From assembly GCA_036897485.1 (NCBI GenBank), contig JAYMTF010000972.1, forward strand, positions 1 through 27,695: a stretch of DNA of 27,695 nt. The letters are read 5' to 3'. The notes beneath the pieces are model-generated. The model was not told the DNA's origin. It did no database searches and saw only the letters and a program-made list of their open reading frames with translations. Position 1 is the stretch's first letter; each line of letters opens with the position of its first letter. The position numbers and the translations under genes are program-made. The stretch comes from Pelargonium nanum. Lineage: Eukaryota > Streptophyta > Magnoliopsida > Geraniales > Geraniaceae. Shown here one piece after another: positions 10,772-19,535 of this stretch.

Positions 10772-10833
10772 AATTTTTGGAAGGGTTTCCTTAACTGGAA
10801 ACTCCTGAAATGGAAAGTATAAGATAATATAAT
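10772..10833 (+). repeat. duplicated U5 3' block (Sm site + 3' stem-loop + 3' box)
   Basis: The segment 10709-10770 (Sm site, 3' stem-loop and 3' box of U5 copy 2) is repeated at a 63-bp offset. The second unit keeps ATTTTTGG, the GTTTCC/GGAAAC stem and AGTATAAG, but the loop changed from TAAAAA to TTAACT and one G became A. It has no promoter or loop I of its own, so it is a partial duplication rather than a third gene. Confidence 0.85.
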
Positions 10834-10861
10834 TACATATTTTACTCACTATGTATGTAAG

Positions 10862-11072
10862 TAACCGAACATTGGTAATTATCCGACCGAACATTGGTTT
10901 GTATAGTAAGTACCCGGCCGAACCAGTGGGTACTTACCCGACCAAACATTGGTTAGTATCGTGAGTACCCGCGAACGTTGGTTTGACACATTTTTTACAC
11001 GTACCCGAACATTGGTTCTCGTTAACCAACATTTTTGACACGTACCCGAACATTGGTTTGACACATTTTCGA
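10862..11072. repeat. degenerate tandem repeat with CCGAACATTGGTT core
   Basis: The core CCGAACATTGGT or close variants occurs about six times: near 10866, 10892, 10941, 10971 (CGAACGTTGGTT), 11004 and 11046. Most are preceded by phrases such as GTACCCGA or ACACGTACC and several are followed by TTGACACATTTT. Spacing is irregular (about 26-50 bp). The core contains the near-palindrome AACNTTGGTT. Confidence 0.7.
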
Positions 11073-11079
11073 ATTCTTC

Positions 11080-11927
11080 TCGTTCTTACGAGCGCTTCGT
11101 ATGGATCTGGAGAGTTTGAGGAAGACTCTAATGGGTCTTCCTCCCCCTTCTTACTCTCTTCTGTACCTTTAGTTCTCTAGTCAATATACACGACACATTT
11201 GATAAGTTCGAATTTTTTATGGGAGAATGACACAGACTGGTACGAGTACTTGGACATTGGCTCAAGACATTTTCTCTTTCTTGAGTCATAGAACCCATAA
11301 CCATATTTGGGTTAACCTAGCCTCTTCCGTCTCTCTGGACCAACTATAGGTGATACATGAAAAAGGTTGAATAAATACTGTATGAGCCAATACAAACACG
11401 ACACATATAATAGACGTGTTCATATATTAAACAGTCTTTGTGTTGTGTTATAAGTCAAATATGTGTTGTACGAGTTAACACAAACCCAACACGTTTAATA
11501 GTCATGTTCATGAATCAAACACTAGCACACAATTTTAATTGACGTGTCAAGTTCGAGTTTACTTCGTCTAAATAATAGACGAGGTGGACGACCTCTCAAA
11601 GAAGAGTACATGTCTTGACCAGTGAGTCATACCATCGACATGTTTCTTGTCTTTTATTTTTCTTACATTGACTATCTATTCATGGACTATCCTTACACTT
11701 TGGATTGAAAATATTAACTTACAACGTAAATGTTTATATCCCACAAATACCATCACAAACAACAAAAATAAACATATATTTCATGAACAAAATGGAGCTT
11801 AACTCAGTCTTTTTTTCCCCAATCATGTATTATAAGATGCTAAAATAACACATTGTGTAAAAATATTAAAACCAAAACCCTATTCGAATATTCTCCTACA
11901 TGAGAACAAAATCGAAAACATCAATCA
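11080..11927. other. repeat-rich spacer downstream of COG7
   Basis: This stretch holds decayed dispersed-repeat phrases (for example CAACACGTTTAATAGTCATG, GACACATATAATAGACGTG) of the kind seen in old non-autonomous elements. No gene is seen. The COG7 3' UTR must lie within the part nearest 11928. Confidence 0.4.
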
Positions 11928-14900
11928 CTATTCTAAACTCAATCGTCGGATTTTACATACCAGATTTGCTGTCGGGAGATCTAGCTGGTTTCCAGAATCG
12001 GACTTCACAAGATCCTTGAGCTGATCTCTTGGGGTTGAGAGGCATGTATGGAATGTGGAAAGGACGGGAGGGATCGGCATGGAAAGAGCCGAGAGAACAT
12101 TGCTCAAGTATTCGATGTCTACTGATAGTTGCTGCGCTCCACGATCTGTTATATATTGAATTCCCCGAAGCTGCTCCATGTAAAGAGCTGTGGCTCCCTC
12201 TGCAACCTATAGGATACACAACAAAGATGCAGTTAAGTTCATTTCTAGGCATGATATATAATGAGCTGGCAATTTGGACCCAGAACCCAAGGACACCTGA
12301 TCCGACCAACTTTCTGGTTCGGCAAACCCGCACAATTAAGCACATTTTGTGCCCAAAACCCGACAAAACCCGAGGTGCCTTCGGTCAAGGTTCAACAACC
12401 CGAACCCCAATTTGCCAGCTCTAATAAAAGACAATTTATCCGATGAGAAATTCGACACTCAATTGCTTATAGAAGGTTGGACTGCGTGAAATTCGGTCCG
12501 GTCTCGGTCCTTGTCTTAAGGATCTGGTCCAATCTGGGACCGATGCACACCCCTAACAGAAGGTGAGCATATGCGGCGCTACAGCACGCCTGCTACATTT
12601 GAGTAGCCGAGTAGGGTACACAATTCGTGTTCACTGAGTTATATTGAAAGTTGAGTATTATGATACATTGATGGATACGAGCACAACCCATTTATGAACA
12701 AGTTGACACGTTCAAAACATTTAAATAATTGGGTTTGAGGTTAGACAACACAACATGACCGCCACATTTGACCTGTTTAGTTCATATAGGTCATTATCTA
12801 CGTGACACATTCGAAAAATTATCGGTTTCTCATTGCACAACCCATTTAAATGTTTAATTAAACAAGTTAGACGAGCTAGACATGGGAACGACTAAGCTGA
12901 AATCCTGTTAAGTCAACCTACTTAAATTTGTGCCGGGTCATGGGTCATAACCCTAATTGACAACCCTAATACCAATCTAGAGGTCATGACTTCGAGTAAG
13001 AGACAATTTTCTATAAAAGTAGGCAACGAGCCTTCCGGGAACCCACAGTGGTGGGACCCAGACTGAGCCGCCCTTTTAAAGACACACATGTGCTCAGATT
13101 TACGAATTTTCCATTATATGGTGAGTCAGTAGTTACCTTGAACATCCATTCAGTCGCAAAGAACTGAGCCTCTTCGTTGTTGGTATCACTGCTAGAGATG
13201 CCCTCAGCAAGTGGCTCCAACTGTTGTGGTAAGGTAAGGAGATACTCGCCAACGCTGGTTACGTAGGACTGAGGGTATGCGCTGAAGGTCGGTAGATGAT
13301 AAGCACTTTGTTCCTCGACCGAGGACCAGACTGGCAAACGAGACACATCACTGAGGCGTTGCCGTACTTTAGATATCAGAACATCATAGACAAGTTCATT
13401 AACCGTGTCAGCAAATGCTGCAACTCTCTGGGAAGCAATGGGAAGTGCATGGAATCGAGGATCTTTAGACTGGCATGACATGAAAAGAATAAGGTTAGTA
13501 GCATAATGCAATAGTCATCATCATCAACAGCAACAATACTCATTTTCCGAATGAATGTCGGGGACGGGTTATAATCAGCGTATATACTGAAAAAGAAGAG
13601 TTTTTTCAAGAGAGATTTATGGGTTAAATCTTTCTACAGAATCACACTACAAAGTAGAAACATTGAGAAAAGAGCGGGCTGACAAATTCACGAACCTGAT
13701 CTAAGAGATTATAGAGTTTTCGAGCCTTGTCTGGAACATCCACAAGCCGCACAGCTGCCACATCTAGGGCTTTTCCACCAAAAGATAATTCTCCACTTTC
13801 ATCAACAGTCAAGTGTGTCTGGTTTTTATCTAAACTTGAACCAAATACTGAAACAGACAAAGTTGTGCCTAGTCTAGCAAGAGCAGCTCTCAACGAAGCT
13901 TCAAAAACAGAAGATCTGCTTGTTAAACAGTCCGCAACTGTAAGGATCTGCAAAGCCCCTTGAACAATGGACCATTCTTCTTCATTGGAGAACAAATCGG
14001 CTTTACGTGTATGTGGAGATCCTTCTTTTCTGTCCAATCCCGTCTCCTTCTTTGAACTGTCACCAATATGATCCACTCCACATACAGCCCTTAATGATTT
14101 GAGGGTTTCTTGAAGGGTAGATATATACTGTAACATAACGTCATCGATTGCAAGAATTAGCTCATCTACCTCCGAACCACCAGTAAAGCTAATGCACCTC
14201 TCGACAGCTGCTTCGAGAAGTAGAATAACTTGCGGAATAGATTCCTCCATTCTCCGAACTGTTTCACTGAGTTCAATTCCCTGAGCTCCAACCCCACGAG
14301 TTACAGCTCCCCTTAGATCCACCCCTGAAATCTCAGAAGAAAGAATAGCACGTTCCATCTGTCCATATCTAGAACAAATACGAGTAAAACAATTATTAAT
14401 TGATGAAGAACACCTGTATATGTTCTACAGATATGGATTGATGTAAGTTTCTTGAATAGAACACATAAGATCACGATATGATCTCTGTCATACTGAAGAA
14501 ACTGTGATGATTTTTTGATTCTCTTGCTCAAAATAAAGCTATTATCTCGATACAAACTATGCAAGATAGGGTTATAACAATGCGACGTTTCAACAGGATA
14601 TTTTCTCTGCCTGCCGTTGTTTATATTCCAAGAAAAATGGTAAGACAGATAAAGAAACCAACTGGAAAAGCAAGCAGCCACATATTCTCAGATTAAACAG
14701 AAACTAAAAAAGTTCATAGAAAAAAATATTATTACTTACTCAAAAGGCATCGCAATGAAAAAAGTTCTCTGTGTGATTGCATGCACTAAACGTAAAATCA
14801 AATAACTAAAGGAAATCATTTAGATTGGCTTACAGTCGCTTACCTCTGTTTAAAAGACTCATAAGGACTGTACACTGACTTCAGAGTATCCACTAAAACT

Positions 14901-17900
14901 TGAAGATCAGATTCTGAAAACAAGTGCTGAATATTCCTTGCAAAGGTCCCCGTCATATTGTGTAATTCAATAAGTGCCTCTAGATGCTTAGTCTGAATCT
15001 TGATCCCTTTTGGCATATCTCCAGATAATATATCTAATATGCCTGAAGTTATAAACATGTGGTATAACAATAAGATAAATAAAGACTAATCCACAGCTTA
15101 AAAAATAAATAGTAATACATCTTGGAAACAAACTATAAACATGAGAAATCTAAAAGCATCACAAAGCTACAATGTTAAATTGTGATAAGTCATTAGACGA
15201 TTATAATATTTGAAGTAAAAGAGTATTTTTTTTTAGTACACGAACTTCCATCAAATGTGTAATTTAGTACATGAACTTTCCATTAGTCAATTTCAATACA
15301 CAAACTCTTAATCTAGAACAAGTTCAATATATATCGTCATATTTAATGGAAGTACCGTGTACCATAAAAAGTACTTTTTGCTAATATTGAACGAGAAACA
15401 AATAAATTAAAGAGTCGTAAAGGATGTCATCTGACCTTTGGCCAATGCTTTTGTTTCAGGAACAACATCTCCAGTTGCAAGGTTAATGCGGGAAACAAAA
15501 CTTCCCCCAACTGCCCCCATTGTCTCAGTTAGTAACTTTGGGATCAGGGTTTTGTAATCATCAGGAAAAGCAACCATACACCTGCACAAACAGTACAGCC
15601 AACTGCTTAGATTTTGTAAAGGTAAAAGGTAATCATTTAATAGTACCCTGCACTGCTTCCTGACTATTTATATTTAAATTACAAAGAAGTATAAATTCAA
15701 ATTTATTATGAAGGTAGTGACTAGTTAGATATCTTGATTAGAGATGAAAGAAGGTTTGTCGAAGAAACTTATTACTTCCAATGTTAAAACAAGGATATTT
15801 GGCAAGATTTCCATTATTACTATGGGAAAGCTAGTGATTTCACAGCCTCAATACCATTTCCATTCTTGTTCGAGATAGAGTAGCAATTCATCATAGAAAT
15901 TTGGCAGCCAGCTGAAGAATGGAATTGAAGGACTTTCATCACTACTTGAGAGCCTTTCACCGCCATTCTTCTCATTTGCAAGCTTATTAGCTCGTTGTCT
16001 AGAGTCAAAATCTTCCCAGAGCTGCTTGATAGGCTTTAAGTGAACTTTTGTATAGTGCAGCTCGAGAGATTTAAACCTCCCAATTCGAATGAGAATTCCT
16101 CTCAAATCTTGCGCAATATCAACCTGCACAACATTTAAAGGTGGAAATCTATAAAGCAAGCTATAAGACAAATAGTTGCACTGAACTCCAATAGAAAATG
16201 TTTGGTAATAAGAATGTACCTTGCGATTAGATAATGCATCTGTAAGACGAGGTTGTACCATAGCATCTAACCTATCCTCTAAGACTTCAAGTTGCTTCCT
16301 TACATTGGCAAATTCAGCAACCTGAATGCGGAGGTTGAAATGAAATGAAATCAAGAAAATCAATGGACATTAAACCTGACACATGGCTTTGTATAACTAC
16401 AGTGAGTTTATGGAGAAAAACATTTTACAAAAAAAAAAAAAAAAAAACTACAATGGACCCAAAAAAAATATTACCTCCCCAACAGCAGACAAGCAATGCC
16501 TCATGTTGGCCAAGGTCTCCGCAGCGCGAGGAAGGTCACCACTTGCAAATACATCCTCCACAGTTGAGCTTAATTGAGTTAACCCAGCAGCATCCTATAA
16601 CCAAATGTAGATAAGAAAAGTATACTAAATAAAAACATGAGCTTCATGAGCTACAATGATATAATAACGAGGAAACAAAAAAAATCTCCACCTGCAATGT
16701 CTTGTATGCCGCTTCCATTCTTTGCTTGACAATATCAACTTTGGCAAGGGCAGATATAGATTCCGCTGAGGATCCCTCTGCCTATATAGTGAGACAGATA
16801 AGATGAAGATGAAAAAGAATATTTAAATAATAAAAAAAACACACACAAATAATATGTCTAACATTGTAATTAAAAAGAAGTAGGTCAATCTGTCCGTGTT
16901 TGGATGAATTGGTACGTAGCTTGCAACACCCTCTAAAAAAGAATTAGGGGCACCATAGAATCTGAATACAAACTGATAACTTTACAGACATGTTTCAGAT
17001 TAAATGTCCATATGCCAATCAAGAACAAGACAACTTACAAGAAAATAGTTTACATATTAATTAAACAGATTTCATTTTCAATGTTGATTTATATGCACCA
17101 AGATCTATTCAATGCTTGATTTTGAAGTTGCTTTATGGGAAAATAGATGAGTTTAGGAACTAAGCGTGACATGACACTTAAGCAAATATTAGCCAGTGAT
17201 ACCAACCAAGCAAGATGCACTGTTAACTCTATGTTCACAATCACCCACTTCGTTGAGCATGTCCTAGGGGGAAAACCACAGTTTACGAAATGTGTAGCCT
17301 TTATATTGCTTATACATAGACACGTAGAAGAATGATATTCTCCTTCGTTCTTGATTTCCATTCCCATAATGTGATCAAAATTACCTATGTCACAACAACT
17401 TTGAAAATGCTTCTTCTTCATTCTACTTACCCCTAGCCACACCAACATTACCATCTCATTTCCCTCACATAAATTTGCTTCTCAAACCCTAACGAAACTA
17501 CCATAGCAACCTTATCTAGCTTCATATCCAAACACGAAAGCTCCTACACAAGCCATCCCCAACAGATCATGCCAATTGCAAATCCATCAACAGAGTTTCA
17601 AAATCAGTACCTCTCTCTGCCACCTAACCTAAACCCCTAGCTCAAACAAGCTCAATTTCCACAGCATTTCATGTAAATTTCAAAAAAAAATGCAAAGCTT
17701 CAATTACCAAAAAACTATTAAATTTTCTCAACAGAGGAACTTAAATCCAAACAAATCGAAAAACAATAACTCATTGAATTGCGAACCTTCTTGAGCTTCT
17801 GGAGGATTCCGGAGACGGCGGAGCGGAGCGAAACGGCGTCATCGCGGAGTCGGACCACATCGCGAGTGGCGCGAGGGACGCGGAGGAGAGCGGCGGAGCT

Positions 17901-18071
17901 CTGTTCCTCGAGAGAGGCGGCGATTTCCTCGGAGACCATCTGGAGCTTCATTTCCAGATCCACCATGTGCTTGTCCAGAGGATCCTGCGGATGCCGAGTC
18001 TGGCACGCCGAGTTGATCCATTTCTTCGGATCGAACTTCTCGTCGGAGAATGGTCCTAGATCCAGCATCAT
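11928..18071 (-). CDS. COG7: Conserved oligomeric Golgi complex subunit 7 (COG7), ten exons
   Basis: COG7 belongs to lobe B of the COG complex, which tethers retrograde vesicles at the Golgi and keeps glycosylation enzymes in place. The Arabidopsis counterpart is EMBRYO YELLOW. Exons, all GT-AG: 18071-17787, 16781-16692, 16594-16475, 16321-16220, 16123-15855, 15581-15436, 15042-14844, 14368-13696, 13469-13137, 12206-11928; 2496 nt, 831 residues, close to the plant family length. Phases join cleanly across every intron. Family landmarks: start MMLDLGPFSDEKFDPKKW, RVPRATRDVVRLRDDAVSLR in exon 1, AAYKTLQ in exon 2, RNIQHLF in exon 7, GVGAQGIELSETVRRMEESI in exon 8, and EYLSNVLSALSMPIPPVL near the C terminus. 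No transmembrane segment is seen; it is a largely helical peripheral protein. An in-frame ATG at 18146 would add 25 residues, but the conserved start at 18071 is preferred. Confidence 0.95.
12263..12421. mobile_element. MITE in the last COG7 intron (GAGCTGGCAA termini)
   Basis: GAGCTGGCAATTTGG at 12263-12277 is mirrored by CCCAATTTGCCAGCTC at 12406-12421. The interior is rich in GGGTTCGGGTT-type phrases on the minus strand. At 159 bp with no coding capacity, it looks like a non-autonomous DNA transposon, hAT-like by terminal sequence (inference). The flanks ATATATAAT and TAATAAAA do not give a clean target duplication. Confidence 0.7.
12440..12560. repeat. GGTCCGGT-type dispersed repeat fragment
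   Basis: The stretch from TTCGGTCCGGTCTCGGTCC to CCGATGCACACCCCTAACAG has the composition of common plant elements that begin GGGGTGTGCATCGGTC when read on the minus strand. It lies inside the last COG7 intron, just outside the preceding element. Confidence 0.4.
15217..15380. mobile_element. inverted-repeat element in COG7 intron 6
   Basis: The left end around AGTATTTTTTTTTAGTACAC, with CGAACTTCCATCAAAT after it, is mirrored on the other strand by AGTACTTTTTATGGTACAC, with GGTACTTCCATTAAAT after it. The arms flank about 80 bp. No coding capacity; a MITE-like insertion that leaves the exons untouched. Confidence 0.55.
16805..17780. other. COG7 intron 1 (about 1 kb), no separate gene seen
   Basis: The intron spans 17786-16782. 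The minus-strand frame at 17454-17089 lies wholly inside it and has no recognisable domain. The sequence near the exon 1 donor is pyrimidine- and A-rich, without clear repeats. Confidence 0.5.
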
Positions 18072-18224
18072 GCTGAGTCCGGCAACTCGGATCGGACGAG
18101 TTTGAGACCGAGTTGAGCTGAGTTCAGTCCAGTCGAGTCGGTTCAACGAAGAAGACGAAAGAGAAGAAAAGCCATGGCTTTATCGGAAGTGTGATCTGAG
18201 AATTTTTACAGTTAAGTGACAGAG

Positions 18225-18310
18225 ACAATGGCAGTTATGTAATATGGGCCGATTCAAATGGGCTTTTTTGTACATCTCTTGAATGTCAAGCCCATTTCAT
18301 AGGGTCCAAA
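18225..18310. promoter_or_regulatory. COG7 upstream region with site II (TGGGCC/T) motifs
   Basis: ATGGGCCG (18245-18252), ATGGGCTTTT (about 18259-18268) and AAGCCCATTT (about 18288-18297) are TCP-binding site II type elements. They lie about 170-230 bases upstream of the COG7 ATG. Such motifs can act in both orientations. The region is copied in diverged form at about 19085-19415. Confidence 0.6.
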
Positions 18311-19080
18311 TTTTGGTCCAGCTACGGGGCTGGCTCTTCGGGTCATGACTAGACATGACAATTTTGTTTCAGGTTCGGGTTAAAATATCTATCCCGGACT
18401 GACCTAAGTGTGCAAATTTGATTGGGTTGAGGGTCGGGTTCCAGTTTTACACACAACACGTGTGGATTTTTTCTACGTGAATTGCAATTTTTCAAGAAAT
18501 ACCTGAACTCGACACAAAAATCGGTGGTATCCATTTAATGTGACTCAGCCCCACGAATTTCTGTTCGGACTCAGATGTATGTGGGATCGGTCCAATACGA
18601 TGCCTCTGGTTGTGACCAGTAACTAGACACAAACCCAAAACGAATTTAAGCGGACTTCAATTTAACTTAATTGTGCCCATGCCGGCTAACCCTATGTGTT
18701 TAGTCAATTGTATCAAATTTTGGTCGAATTGATTTGATATGTCCAACTCATATAAGCGGGTTGCGTGGCTCGTTTAAGGATAAAATTGTAACTTTGAAAC
18801 TTATGGTGTCTAAAAATATACTCAGACAAATGAAATATATCAATTATGTCGAGTTGGTGGGGTCAGTTTGAACTTTGAACTTTTTTTCCAAAATAGTGCT
18901 AGGTTGTGTCGTGAAATTTTGAACTCAATTATTTAAATGTGTTGTGTCAATTCAATTCTTTACTTACGAGTAGTGTCCATGTAATGTAACTCAGATCATT
19001 TAATAACAAATACTAAATTTTCTAATGTAATACAAATAGCCACCCCTGAATTGAGTATTGCATTTAGTATGTCTAACCGG
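18311..19080. other. repeat-derived spacer (GGTTCGGG/GGGTCGGG-rich)
   Basis: Phrases such as CAGGTTCGGGTTAAAATAT, GAGGGTCGGGTTCCAG and AGCGGGTTGCGTGGC recur. This is the composition of decayed hAT-like non-autonomous elements common in eudicots. No gene or conserved exon is seen. Confidence 0.4.
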
Positions 19081-19084
19081 ATCA

Positions 19085-19440
19085 TGCGATCTTGAGATTG
19101 AGTTTGGTTCAGTTCAGATTAGCGGAGTTGGTTCAACGAAGAATAAGACTCGCGACTTTATAGGAGGTGTGAGAATTTTACCGGGAGTGGCCAACTTAAA
19201 AGGTTGCAAGTTCGAGTCATAAAATGAACCCGACTAATTTTTGGAGTGACCCGAACCCGACTTGTGGCCAAAAACCTGCACCCTGGGCGTAGGTCGGGTT
19301 CATGTTAAGCATTTTCAACCCGAAACCAAAATGCGCTACGCAGCTATGTTACATTAGGCCGAATCTAATGGACCAATTTTGTATTGCTCTTGATGGTAAG
19401 CCCAAAACAAGCCCAACTTTTCGATTTAGGGTTTTTTCAA
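19085..19440 (+). promoter_or_regulatory. diverged copy of the COG7 upstream region serving as chimera promoter
   Basis: 19085-19190 aligns with about 18096-18205 (shared GGTTCAACGAAGAA; GAGA..GAGTT..TTCAG; GTGTGA..GAGAATTTTAC). 19342-19415 aligns with about 18228-18297 (GCAG.TATGT.A.AT..GGCCGA..C.AATGG, then CTCTTGA.....AAGCCCA). An unrelated insertion of about 150 bp (about 19190-19340), rich in ACCCGA phrases, separates the two halves. Two AAGCCCA motifs (19398-19404, 19409-19415) and a telo-box (TTTAGGGTTT, 19425-19434) face the chimera. Such motifs are typical of ribosomal and mitochondrial protein gene promoters. Confidence 0.65.
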
Positions 19441-19535
19441 TTTGGGGCTTATTGAGAATTTCACACAAAAACCTCTCCTTTGCCCATCGATTTCGATTCT
19501 CCATTTCGTGATCTTGAAGCTTCGATTCTCCAACA

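Noticed and set aside
12029-12424. 131-codon plus-strand frame
   Set aside because: Antisense to COG7 exon 10 and running through the MITE in the adjacent intron; no family resemblance.
14396-14500. possible C/D snoRNA (TGATGA near 14401, CTGA near 14493)
   Set aside because: No terminal stem and no paired C'/D' boxes; these short motifs occur by chance in AT-rich introns.
17779-18105. 108-codon plus-strand frame
   Set aside because: Antisense shadow of COG7 exon 1.
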